A stretch of 61,194 bases of DNA from CAZVGZ01 sp964627605 (lineage in GTDB: Bacteria; Latescibacterota; MWCZ01; CAZVGZ01), in NCBI GenBank assembly GCA_964627605.1, contig CAZVGZ010000021.1, positions 1 through 61,194 on the forward strand, given 5' to 3'. This document shows positions 28,622-37,480 of this stretch, piece by piece. Below the pieces are notes generated by a model. That model was not told where the DNA came from. It did not search any database and saw only the letters and a list, made by a program, of their open reading frames with translations. Position 1 is the stretch's first letter. Every line of letters starts with the position of its first letter. The position numbers and the translations under genes were made by a program.

Positions 28622-28746
28622 TATCTTAGAAGCCAGGCTGGCTGACATCTCAAGTTGACGATCGTGCACATCGTTCCATTCCGATGGTATACCTCCCCAA
28701 AAAGCCTGGCATGACAGATCTTTCCACAACGAGATGAGGAACCACC

Positions 28747-29757
28747 GTGCCATCATATGCTCCCGAAGATTGTCACGCGCCGCTGCTGGCCAGTGCGCCA
28801 TGCAAGATGGCTTTTGATCCGGCGAACAATTTCGCTGAATGGCAGATGGAGGTTGGGATTAAACTGCGCGAACTTGTCGGAGTTATGCCCGATCAGGTTC
28901 CGCCGAGTGTTCGTATCGAGTGGGAGCGATCGTACGACAGCTTCGATGAGACGCGCTTTACTTTCACGAGTGAGCCTGGCGCAGACGTGCCGTGCCACCT
29001 GTTGCTGCCCAAAAACGCTGATGGTCCGGTGCCTGTTGTGATCTGCCTTCAAGGTCACAGCACCGGGATGCATATCAGCTTGGGGCGCCCTAGCGAGGAG
29101 TACAACGACGGACCGATTGAGGGCGACAGGGATTTTGCGATTCAGGCGGTGGCGGAGGGGTACGCGGCGCTGGTGATGGAGCAGAGATGCTTTGGGGAGC
29201 GAAAGCAGCTAGATGAGAAGCGAGGCAATAACCGATGCCAACACGGAAGCCTCACCGCGCTTTTGCTGGGGCGGACCATGATAGGTGAGAGGTGTTGGGA
29301 TGTGTCCCGCGCAATCGACGTTTTGGAGAGTTTTGACTCGGTGGACACATCGCGTATCGGGTGCATGGGCAACTCAGGCGGCGGCACCATTACGTTTTTT
29401 GCGGCGTGTTTGGAACCGCGCATAGATGTCGCCATGCCGTCGTGCTATGTCTGCACTTTTCGCGATTCCATCGGTTCGCTGCACCACTGCGCCGACAACT
29501 ACATCCCCGGCGTTCTCCAGTATTTTGAGATGGGCGACCTGGCTGGGCTGATCGCCCCAAGGCCGCTGGTGGTGGTCGCCGGTCGGGATGATCCGATCTT
29601 CCCCATCGCGGCGGTTAAAGAGACTTTTTCGAAGATAACCGAGATCTACGGTGCTTGCGGTGCACCAGACTCGTGCAGCCTGATCGTCGGGGAGGGAGCC
29701 CATCGCTTCTATGCCGAACCCGCATGGCCGGTGTTTCGACAACTGTCTGGCTGGTAG
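28747..29757 (+). CDS. Alpha/beta hydrolase, acetyl-xylan-esterase/dienelactone-hydrolase-like
   Basis: Predicted serine esterase of 336 residues, with no signal peptide. The nucleophile elbow is GNSGGG with Ser210. The acid is likely in AGRDDPIFP and the catalytic His in GEGAHRFY near the end. A family landmark LLPKNADGPVPVVICLQGH precedes the first core strand. This architecture fits the Abhydrolase_7 or acetyl-xylan-esterase group that removes acyl groups from carbohydrates. The start is GTG with GAGGA upstream. It stands alone on the plus strand ahead of the NfnA-like gene. Confidence 0.85.
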   Translation: MPSYAPEDCHAPLLASAPCKMAFDPANNFAEWQMEVGIKLRELVGVMPDQVPPSVRIEWERSYDSFDETRFTFTSEPGADVPCHLLLPKNADGPVPVVICLQGHSTGMHISLGRPSEEYNDGPIEGDRDFAIQAVAEGYAALVMEQRCFGERKQLDEKRGNNRCQHGSLTALLLGRTMIGERCWDVSRAIDVLESFDSVDTSRIGCMGNSGGGTITFFAACLEPRIDVAMPSCYVCTFRDSIGSLHHCADNYIPGVLQYFEMGDLAGLIAPRPLVVVAGRDDPIFPIAAVKETFSKITEIYGACGAPDSCSLIVGEGAHRFYAEPAWPVFRQLSGW

Positions 29758-29976
29758 GGTTGCTGGGTTCGCGGCATTCTTGTGATGGTACAACGGTTGC
29801 AGGTAGGTAGGCGGGCGAAAGTCTACGTCCGTATATAGTTTGCGGTTCGGGCCGTCACACCGAGCCGAAATCGGCGCTACGTGTCTTTCTTTGTCAATCT
29901 GAGCGTTAGAAATCGCAGCCAACCTCACTCCACTTCCAGACAAAATGTCCTACCCAAACAGATATAAAGGTCTTGT

Positions 29977-30810
29977 ATGGCAAAAATAATCAAAAAGTCG
30001 GACCTGGCACCTGCCGTGTTTGAGCTGGTGCTCGAAGCCCCTCGAATAGCCCGTCGGCGACAGCCTGGGCAGTTCGTCATCGTCAGGGTTGCAGATGTTG
30101 GCGAACGGATACCGCTTACGATAGCCGACGCCGACCCAGAAAAGGGCACGATCACACTGGTCGTTCAGGCTGTGGGACTGTCCACCAAAATGATGTCCAC
30201 GCTCGGACCAGGAGATGAGCTGCTTGACGTTGCTGGGCCTCTGGGCAAGGCGACAGAAATCGAGACCCTGGGCACTGTTGTTGGGGTGGGAGGCGGTTTG
30301 GGGATAGCACCGCTATATCCCATCGTCGAGCGGTTTCACGACACTGGAAACACAGTAATCACGATCTTGGGAGCACGCTCAAAATCCCACCTGATCTACG
30401 AAGACAGAATGAAGGCTGTCAGCGACCGTGTTTTGGTGGCGACTGACGATGGCAGCCAGGGGCACAAAGGGTTCGTGAGCGATTCGCTCACCGATCTGCT
30501 CAACGAAGGCGTCCCGGTGGACCGAGTCGTAGCTATCGGTCCGGTTCCGATGATGCAGGCGGTTGCCAACGTGACTCGCGAATACGACATCCCGACAGTG
30601 GTGAGTCTCAATCCGGTAATGTTGGACGGTACAGGGATGTGTGGTGGATGCCGTGTGAGCGTCGGGGACGATCAGTTTTTTGCATGCATTGATGGACCTG
30701 AATTTGACGGTCACCTGGTCGATTTTGGCGAGCTGGCTAACAGGCAGCGGATGTATCGGAATGACGAGGAGTGCGCAGTTCGGGATATGGATGTGGAGGT
30801 GGGGTCGTGA
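29977..30810 (+). CDS. Ferredoxin-NADP reductase subunit, NfnA/SudB-like (FAD, 2Fe-2S)
   Basis: Flavoprotein of 277 residues of the dihydroorotate-dehydrogenase electron-transfer family. An N-terminal FAD barrel (PGQFVIVRV, ERIPLTIAD) is followed by an NAD(P) domain (GVGGGLGIAPLYPI, AIGPVPMMQAV). The C-terminal 2Fe-2S site is DGTGMCGGCRV with FACIDGPEF (C222, C225, C237 and the nearby Asp217). Together with the next gene it matches the NfnAB transhydrogenase, which couples NADH, NADPH and ferredoxin by electron bifurcation, or the sulfide dehydrogenase SudAB. AAAGG precedes the ATG. Its TGA overlaps the start of the large subunit (GTGA). Confidence 0.92.
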   Translation: MAKIIKKSDLAPAVFELVLEAPRIARRRQPGQFVIVRVADVGERIPLTIADADPEKGTITLVVQAVGLSTKMMSTLGPGDELLDVAGPLGKATEIETLGTVVGVGGGLGIAPLYPIVERFHDTGNTVITILGARSKSHLIYEDRMKAVSDRVLVATDDGSQGHKGFVSDSLTDLLNEGVPVDRVVAIGPVPMMQAVANVTREYDIPTVVSLNPVMLDGTGMCGGCRVSVGDDQFFACIDGPEFDGHLVDFGELANRQRMYRNDEECAVRDMDVEVGS

Positions 30811-33383
30811 GCGAGGAGATAAAGCCTAAACGTGCCAGACCAGGGGATGTGCCCCGTGGAGTGATGCCTGATAGGTCGGCTGACGATCGAATAGGTGATT
30901 TCAAAGAGGTTGCGTTGGGTTTCTCTGCCGACGCGGCGCTATTGGAGGCGACGCGCTGCCTTCAGTGCAAAAAACCGCTGTGTGTTGAGGGGTGTCCCGT
31001 TGGGATAGACATCCCCGGGTTTATCGGACGAATCGCTAAGGGCGATGCGACGGCGGCTTCGAAGGTGCTGAGGCTGACGACAGACCTTCCGGCTATCTGC
31101 GGAAGGGTTTGCCCCCAGGAGTCGCAGTGCGAACAGCTCTGTATTATGGGGCGGAAATTTGAACCGGTGGCCATCGGCGCGCTTGAGCGGTTCGCCGCCG
31201 ACGAAGAGAGCCGCTCCGGCGGTTGGGCGGCATCGGACAGAGCAGCTTCCACCGGCAAGCGTGTCGCGGTAATCGGATCGGGGCCGTCTGGTCTAACGGC
31301 GGCGGGGCAGCTAGCAAAACTTGGGCATGGGGTGACTGTCTTGGAAGCGCTCCATGAACCCGGTGGGGTACTGGTATACGGTATTCCTGAGTTCAGGCTG
31401 CCGAAAGCCATTGTAGCAGAAGAGGTGGCGACCCTTGAATCTCTAGGCGTTGAGATATCGCTCAACCAGATCGTCGGACAGAGCGTCACGGTTGACGAAC
31501 TCCTGGATGTTGAAGGTTACGATGCGGTCTTTATCGGCACAGGTGCTGGGCTGCCCTATTTCACTCGCACTCCAGGCGAAAACCTCAATGGCGTATACAC
31601 CGCCAACGAGTTTCTGACGCGCGTCAATCTGATGCGGGCCTACCAGTTCCCTGAGTATCACACTCCGGTCCATGTGGGGCAGAACGTGGCGGTTTTCGGT
31701 GGTGGCAACACCGCGATGGACGCCGCTCGCACAGCACGACGTCTTACCGACGGCAATGTCTGGCTTATATACCGCCGCTCGGAAGCTGAGATGCCAGCCC
31801 GCGATGAGGAGATAGAGCACGGCAAGGACGAGGGGATCAAGTTTCTCATGCTTACAAGCCCCCTCGAATTTATGGACGAAGGCTCTGGCAGCGTTGGGGG
31901 CGTGAAGTGTATTGAGATGGGGTTAGGTGAGCCTGATACGTCTGGGCGCAGGCGACCTGTCCCCAAAAAAGGATCAGAGTTCACGTTAGAAATCGACCAG
32001 GCGATTGTTGCTATCGGCAACGGCCCTAACCGTCTTATACCACAGACAACACCAGGGTTGGAGATATCCAATCATGGAACGATTGTCGCCGATGAGCACA
32101 CCGGTGGCACTGCGCGTCCCGGCGTGTTCGCTGGAGGGGATGTAGTCACCGGAGCTGCAACAGTCATCCTGGCCATGGGTGCTGGAAAAGTCGCTGCGGC
32201 GGCTATAGATGCGTATCTCAAAGACTACACTGAAGAAGAGATCACAAAGAGATATACTGAGGCGGTGCACGGGTATTTCAGTGTTGGACCCACCACACGA
32301 AACGACGGCGAACGCCGTGAACTGCTGACAGCGATGGGCGTGCCTGATGTGGACAGTTTCCTTTCAGCACCACTTCCCCATTGGCAGGCCAGGGTGGATG
32401 AGCTTCTCGACCCGCTAAACCCTTCACTGCTGCCGATACATGTTTCGCACGCCTACCATGACTGGGTATGGGGTGCCATCGCGCAGCTACCCAAAGAGGT
32501 GCGGGTGCGGCTGCTTCAGAGTAAATGGGGGAGCACCGGACTTAACGAAGCTGCCAAAAAACTCTGGAGTCTTGCCCGAGGGACTCCGGCTGGCGAGTTG
32601 ACTATTATCGACGCTCAGTTGGCCCAGAACCCCACGCGGGAGACAACCGTGACCGTTCGTGAAGAGGAGCGGCGATCGGTTCAATTTTGGATAACGACGC
32701 TGGCATCTGAGGCGGAGATGCTTTTCGCCGCGGTGGCTCACCTGTGTCTGGTCCCGATACCCCCGGTAGTCCACCATCAGACCCCTTCTGGCCACTCGTT
32801 GGCGCTGGTTGCTGATCCTGGCGGGACGCCTTTGACCGATCTTACAGCCCCTGGGTTTTTCCGTGAGCAGTGGCGTTGGTTAGTGGATGGGTGTGCCCGT
32901 TCGAATGCACTTGGGGATGCGATGGGCTGGTTGGTGAGGGAAGGACACTACATGGTCTCCCTCAAGCGTCGCTTCGTATACACCACCGACCACACCGAAC
33001 TGTTCCACTATCTGCCGCCGGGGCAGCTTCCCGATGAAGCGCCGGTTGTGAAGCTTTTGGCAGGGATCGCCGAACAGGTGAGGGAGGGTGGCGATGATGC
33101 GGTTCTACAGGTCTACGAGACCGCATACCTCTCGCAGTGGGAGATTATTGAAGAGAGGTGGCCCAGAATCCGCGAACTACTCGTGGAGCGTGGAGACCTT
33201 CTAGCCGCCTACGGGTTCGATGACCCTCAACAGGCGATAGACCTCGTCGCTGAGGCTATCAAGATCGACCGCACGACCTACTTGACTGAGGTGTATACAC
33301 ACTTCCTGGGCGAGTGGTGGCAGCGGATGGAGATGTCCATGCAGAGTTGGCGGCAGGATATGGTCCTGCCGACGCACTCCTAA
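30807..33383 (+). CDS. NfnB/GltD-like flavoprotein with a long unrecognised C-terminal extension
   Basis: Large subunit of the NfnAB-like pair, 858 residues from GTG 30807 (GTGA overlap). Residues 1-480 are a complete GltD/NfnB protein: Cys clusters CLQCKKPLCVEGC (51-63) and CGRVCPQESQCEQLC (98-112) for 4Fe-4S centres, FAD site GSGPSGLTAA (158-167), NADP site GGGNTAMDAA (298-307), and the final FAGGDVVTGAATVI. That is the normal family length. About 380 further residues follow that I cannot assign. They are rich in Trp, His and Arg, with HVSHAYHDWVW, RSNALGDAMGWLVREGHYM and YTTDHTELFHYLPPG, and they look folded. The frame is continuous; no stop or shift marks the junction. Confidence 0.92.
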   Translation: MSEEIKPKRARPGDVPRGVMPDRSADDRIGDFKEVALGFSADAALLEATRCLQCKKPLCVEGCPVGIDIPGFIGRIAKGDATAASKVLRLTTDLPAICGRVCPQESQCEQLCIMGRKFEPVAIGALERFAADEESRSGGWAASDRAASTGKRVAVIGSGPSGLTAAGQLAKLGHGVTVLEALHEPGGVLVYGIPEFRLPKAIVAEEVATLESLGVEISLNQIVGQSVTVDELLDVEGYDAVFIGTGAGLPYFTRTPGENLNGVYTANEFLTRVNLMRAYQFPEYHTPVHVGQNVAVFGGGNTAMDAARTARRLTDGNVWLIYRRSEAEMPARDEEIEHGKDEGIKFLMLTSPLEFMDEGSGSVGGVKCIEMGLGEPDTSGRRRPVPKKGSEFTLEIDQAIVAIGNGPNRLIPQTTPGLEISNHGTIVADEHTGGTARPGVFAGGDVVTGAATVILAMGAGKVAAAAIDAYLKDYTEEEITKRYTEAVHGYFSVGPTTRNDGERRELLTAMGVPDVDSFLSAPLPHWQARVDELLDPLNPSLLPIHVSHAYHDWVWGAIAQLPKEVRVRLLQSKWGSTGLNEAAKKLWSLARGTPAGELTIIDAQLAQNPTRETTVTVREEERRSVQFWITTLASEAEMLFAAVAHLCLVPIPPVVHHQTPSGHSLALVADPGGTPLTDLTAPGFFREQWRWLVDGCARSNALGDAMGWLVREGHYMVSLKRRFVYTTDHTELFHYLPPGQLPDEAPVVKLLAGIAEQVREGGDDAVLQVYETAYLSQWEIIEERWPRIRELLVERGDLLAAYGFDDPQQAIDLVAEAIKIDRTTYLTEVYTHFLGEWWQRMEMSMQSWRQDMVLPTHS

Positions 33384-34702
33384 CTATTCACCATCTCTAA
33401 CTGCCTAGTAGCGTATGATGTTATTAGCTCCCACGCGTCGCTGGTGAGGTTGAGCGTACCGTAGTAGCGAAAGGCGTTGTCGACTTCGTAACCTCCCTCG
33501 TCGAATGCCTCTACTGTGGGCACGTAGCCGACACAGCCGTTGGTATAGGCGATGACGGCGGTCTGCTCGAATTCGGACCGGGCCTCTATCTCCACAGTGT
33601 ACGCCCCGAACACCTCGCCTGAGAGGCCCACAACCGCGCCGTCTCCAATGGCGAAAGTCTGCACGGTGAACGGTGTTGTAAAGGGCCCAGGGTCATCTGC
33701 GACTGCCGCCACCTCCTCTGCCCACTCAACCAGCCCATCGGCGAAAAGCCTGTCCAGCCGACTCTCTGATTTCTCGTACACCGCGTCCCTATCGGCCTGT
33801 TGACGAGATAGCTCTTTCTGTGCTTCGCTTCGGGATGGCGGCGAGGTTTGGGGGAGGTCGATTATAGACACCACCGATTCGAGATGAGGCGAACCGGTTG
33901 TTGATATATTCTCTGCTGCGTCGGCGGCTGCCCTGCCGACAATCGCACCCAAACGTTCGACGTCGTCAGGTGTGCCTCCGACGATGGGCGGGTTGATGTC
34001 ACCGCAGCAGCCTTGGGAGACCATGAGCACAGGATCGCCGCCGAGCCTCTTTGCGGTTACTCGAACTGCCGCGCCGGGCCAGTCGGAAGAGATAAGTGTG
34101 TTCTGCTGTCCGAACACGACTGCATGCGCAGCGTGCGCGAACCAGAGCGCCATTATTGCGCCATCTGCGCGGTCCACTCTCAATACATCGACATAGGGCA
34201 GATCGACACCTCCTGGGTTTCTGCCCAGGTGGGTACCAGTTTCTGTTTTCTCTCGGCGGTTCATCCCCATCTCAGCCGCGCATCGACCCCAACCCAGTCT
34301 GGCTGGTTCACGGGTCTGCCACGCTTCAACGACTGCATCTATCACTTTTTGGCACATCGCCTGTAGGTAGACCGGATCAGGATTGCCCAGCCCACGTAGA
34401 TTGAGGGCGGCAGGCCCTGAATGGGTGTGGGTGGATGAGAGCATGATCTGCCCTGCCGGGATGCCAATCTGCTCTGTCACGCCCGATGTGATAATCTCAC
34501 ACAGTTCTAGGTCGAGACCTATCAGGTCTGTTGTGACCAGCGCTATATCTGCATCGTCGTTTGACAACACCAACGCTCTGGCGAACAGATCTTCGTGCAC
34601 ACCGGTTGATTCGGACGGACGGCGACCAAAGCCGCTGAGGTCGATGCCCACCCTAGGGGTGATAATACTCTGTGTTGTGCCTGCTTTTAACGGTGATCCC
34701 AT
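33380..34702 (-). CDS. Neutral/alkaline ceramidase-like hydrolase
   Basis: Predicted zinc amidase of 440 residues related to the N-terminal catalytic domain of neutral/alkaline ceramidases. It begins AGTTQSIITPRVGIDLSGFG, a typical opening, then has the zinc-site motif SSTHTHSGP (H92, H94), FAHAAHAVVFG and SQGCCGDINP. It has no signal peptide, so it may be cytoplasmic and act on another amide; many such proteins in environmental genomes have unknown substrates. Its stop codon overlaps the stop of the convergent NfnB-like gene by 3 bp. It belongs to the minus-strand hydrolase island running to 42456. Confidence 0.82.
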   Translation of the reverse strand: MGSPLKAGTTQSIITPRVGIDLSGFGRRPSESTGVHEDLFARALVLSNDDADIALVTTDLIGLDLELCEIITSGVTEQIGIPAGQIMLSSTHTHSGPAALNLRGLGNPDPVYLQAMCQKVIDAVVEAWQTREPARLGWGRCAAEMGMNRREKTETGTHLGRNPGGVDLPYVDVLRVDRADGAIMALWFAHAAHAVVFGQQNTLISSDWPGAAVRVTAKRLGGDPVLMVSQGCCGDINPPIVGGTPDDVERLGAIVGRAAADAAENISTTGSPHLESVVSIIDLPQTSPPSRSEAQKELSRQQADRDAVYEKSESRLDRLFADGLVEWAEEVAAVADDPGPFTTPFTVQTFAIGDGAVVGLSGEVFGAYTVEIEARSEFEQTAVIAYTNGCVGYVPTVEAFDEGGYEVDNAFRYYGTLNLTSDAWELITSYATRQLEMVNS

Positions 34703-34708
34703 TCGGTT

Positions 34709-35419
34709 TCATCCTGTCTGCCCGGATTTCCCGAGCTGCTCTATCTCGCCCCAAAGACTAGCGTTTTCGAGACCGTCGGCGCGATAGATACATACCCCAT
34801 CTGCACCGCCTTCCATCGCTTCAGCATAGCCTTGGTGCAACAGTTCCGGGGTGTTGAGGAGGTCGTATTTTATGCACAGCGCCGAGTAGAGGTTGTAGCC
34901 GGATTCGCCCTCAAGTGTCTGTCTTATAGCGCGGGTTTCACGGCCAACCTGCTCCGGTTTAAAGTAGAGCATCGGACACAGTGTGTCCACCAGCCCTTGA
35001 GCTATCCACGTCCGCCAGTCGCGAAAGAGACGGTTGAGATCGTCGTGTATCAATCCACCGGTGCAGACGCTGATCTCTAGCTCCTGCCCACCCCTTTTGG
35101 GCAAAGCGGCGCGAATCTCTCTGATGGTCTGCGTGACGAAACCGGCACGATGATCGACCCATTCTCTATCGTTGTTGGCGATGGAGAAAGGATCGCGACC
35201 TGTAAGCTCTTTGAAGCTATCGACTATGGGAGCGGCATAGCCCAGAAGGGTCGTGCCGTTGTCGTCCGCCGGTGGTCCAGGGTAGCGGATGTAGTCGAGC
35301 ATTATCCCGTCCACGTCATACTCTTCTGCTAGCCCTTGGAACGTCTCGACAATAAGGCGCCTGACATCGTGATCGGGGCTGCCGAGACGCGCACAGCCAG
35401 TGAGTCTACCTTCGGAACA
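34709..35419 (-). pseudogene. 5'-truncated glycosyl-hydrolase-like (GHL10/DUF187) gene
   Basis: The longest reading from a start codon is 201 residues from GTG 35314, beginning VDGIMLDYIRYPGP. This is the central active-site strand of GHL10/DUF187-type barrels, not an N-terminus. The same frame stays homologous-looking upstream (GSPDHDVRRLIVETFQGLAE, then EYDVDG), as far as about 35405, where the downstream end of the PhyH gene begins; a TGA at 35420 closes it. No ATG, GTG or TTG lies in that extension. The first 130 to 180 residues of a normal protein are therefore missing. Translation from 35314 could still occur, but activity is doubtful. Confidence 0.65.
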
Positions 35420-36224
35420 TCACCGGGTTGATAGGGGTGTCGATCAACTCGCCTACTTTCGCGCCGGGGCACCACGTGTCCCAATCGTTCTGCTGATTCG
35501 GGTTGTCTGGTGCTTTAAGGCGCATCTGCTCGTCCATGTAGATGATGGTCATTACGTTTCGCGGGATATCGGTGCTGTTAGGGCCGGTGTGGTGGAATGT
35601 CCAACCGTAGTGAAAGCTGACGTCGCCCAGTTTGAACGGACGTTCTTCTTCTTCCAGTTGGCTTAACGCCTCCTTTAGGGTGATCTCGCTCTTGTGGCTT
35701 ATTTCAAGCTCCCGGCCGGTGGTAACGGAGTGGCTGCCAGCAGAGAAAGCCAGCGGACCCATCTCGATGGATGTGTCTTGAAGCGGTATCCAAGCTGTGC
35801 ATGTTAGGTTCGACACCAACGGCCAGTAGTACTGATCGGCGTGCCAGGGCGTCAGACCGCCGCCAGCCTCTTTGTAGAGCGCCTGGTCGTGGTACATCCG
35901 GACCCCAGAGACTCCCAGCAACTCCGTAGCGACCTTGGCGAGTCGTTTTGAAAACACAAAAGTCTCCACCCGACTACTCAACCGCCAAAGGTTCGTGATC
36001 TGGATGAAAGCCTTGTCGTAGGTGTCGCGGTCGTCAAAAGGCACCAGAGCCAGATGGTTGTTCTCTTCAACGACGCTAGTGATGTCGTCACTGTATGAGG
36101 AGATAGCATCAGGCGAGAGGACGCCTTCAAGGTGGACAAAGCCTTTCTGGCGAAACTCCTCAATATCGGAGTCGGCTAGCGGGTATTCGCTGTGGAGATC
36201 AACCGCCGAAGCTGGAGGTGTCAT
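35406..36224 (-). CDS. Phytanoyl-CoA dioxygenase (PhyH) family protein
   Basis: Fe(II)/2-oxoglutarate-dependent dioxygenase of 272 residues with the double-stranded beta-helix fold. The metal triad is intact: His and Asp in TPWHADQYYW and the distal His in WTFHHTGPN, with the oxoglutarate-binding Arg in RNVMTIIY. The N-terminal helix region FRQKGFVHLEGVLSP is standard. Cytoplasmic; such enzymes hydroxylate varied small molecules and the substrate is unknown. Its end abuts the truncated glycosidase-like gene. It is one of three PhyH paralogues in the window. Confidence 0.92.
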   Translation of the reverse strand: MTPPASAVDLHSEYPLADSDIEEFRQKGFVHLEGVLSPDAISSYSDDITSVVEENNHLALVPFDDRDTYDKAFIQITNLWRLSSRVETFVFSKRLAKVATELLGVSGVRMYHDQALYKEAGGGLTPWHADQYYWPLVSNLTCTAWIPLQDTSIEMGPLAFSAGSHSVTTGRELEISHKSEITLKEALSQLEEEERPFKLGDVSFHYGWTFHHTGPNSTDIPRNVMTIIYMDEQMRLKAPDNPNQQNDWDTWCPGAKVGELIDTPINPVMFRR

Positions 36225-36312
36225 GGGTGTATGTATCCCGATAGTCCGGCGTTGTAGTTATTTTTTGCGGCGAGTCGACAGAACCGATCTGCTGGCCCGC
36301 CAATTTTAGCTG

Positions 36313-37374
36313 CTACGATGTCAACTCATGCCAGCGACCCAACATCTCCTCACACTCACTCTTTTCAGTGGGACAGACCGCCGGACTGATTATCGCTCTG
36401 ACGCCGGTCTCTTTGACAAGATTGCCGATGCGGTTGACGTAGTCTGGCCACTTCTCGTCCTCCAAACTAGCGATGGGTGTGAAAAGCACCGTGTCGGTTT
36501 CGGCGGCGCGTTCGAACAGCCATCTTGTGTCATACATCTCGTTGTTGCCCAGGTCGATGGCGTGGACAGTTTTGGATGCGCAGGATGCTTCGTACAGGTG
36601 TTCGTGATAGCCGCAGAAGTGAACGAAGCCTGCTCCGAACGGCGCGATCGACTGTTCAATGTAGGGGATGATCACTTCGTCGATCATCTCCGGCGAGATA
36701 AGGATGGCGGTGTCCTCGCTCAAGCGCACGCCGCATGTGGGGAAGTAGACCCCTTGAGGTCTGGCGTGGCCGTGAATCATCGAACTGTCCTGCTGACCGA
36801 GTTCCGCTCTGAGCCGGTTGGACACGTTGACGTAGAGGTCGAGACAGATCGTCATCAACTCCTCAATCCACGCCCATTCGTCGCCGTCGGCCATGTCGTA
36901 AAAAATCTCGTCGCCGTAGAGAAGGTGGGCGACATCAAACACGCCTTGGGTGTCGGCGTGATAGGCGACGATCTCACCGTCACCGCGTTCGGCGTGTAGC
37001 TGATACATAGCCATGGCGCGCTGCATCAGCTCAGAGTTTCCCACATCGATTTCGGGGATGCGTCTGATGGTCTCTTTGTCCATGGGCTTGCCAGGCCACG
37101 GCATCTGATGCTCGTTGAGCAGGTACTCCTGCCCGGCGATTGCTGGGATGAAGATGACGCCCAGACTGGGCCTTATGGTTGGTATTCCGTCGGTGGGCCA
37201 GTCAGAGACAGCTTCGGCGCGGCGAATCTCATGTCCCCACATCTTCTCTGGGTCGCCAAAACGCTCCTTGTAGCTCTCTTGCTCGGGAGGTTGGGCGGCG
37301 GGCATGAGCATTAGGCTAGGGCCATCGCCATCCCAAAAGCGTTGTTGGACGGCTATCCTGTCATTGAGTGTCAT
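36313..37374 (-). CDS. Uroporphyrinogen-decarboxylase-like (corrinoid methyltransferase type) protein
   Basis: TIM-barrel protein of 353 residues from ATG 37374, which has GGAG seven bases upstream; a longer reading from 37509 adds 45 residues without homology and overlaps the next gene. The likely zinc site is VHFCGYHEHLY (His-x-Cys), with a late Cys in ISPAVCPTE. Such URO-D-fold proteins outside haem synthesis are commonly methyltransferases acting with methylcobalamin. It pairs with the related gene immediately upstream, although the two are only distantly similar. No corrinoid protein gene is nearby. Confidence 0.82.
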   Translation of the reverse strand: MTLNDRIAVQQRFWDGDGPSLMLMPAAQPPEQESYKERFGDPEKMWGHEIRRAEAVSDWPTDGIPTIRPSLGVIFIPAIAGQEYLLNEHQMPWPGKPMDKETIRRIPEIDVGNSELMQRAMAMYQLHAERGDGEIVAYHADTQGVFDVAHLLYGDEIFYDMADGDEWAWIEELMTICLDLYVNVSNRLRAELGQQDSSMIHGHARPQGVYFPTCGVRLSEDTAILISPEMIDEVIIPYIEQSIAPFGAGFVHFCGYHEHLYEASCASKTVHAIDLGNNEMYDTRWLFERAAETDTVLFTPIASLEDEKWPDYVNRIGNLVKETGVRAIISPAVCPTEKSECEEMLGRWHELTS

Positions 37375-37480
37375 TGCGCGCTCCCAATGGTGCTGAGATC
37401 GCAGACGGTGTAGTATAGAATATAGTGTCGGCGAAGAGTGCAAAAAACAGGCCTGTGTATTCAGACGGGGGAGCCCAATT

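Noticed and set aside
28622..28640. Small hairpin AGCCA-GGC-TGGCT after the GGCT-like gene
   Set aside because: The stem is only five pairs and no T-run follows, so it is not supported as a terminator.
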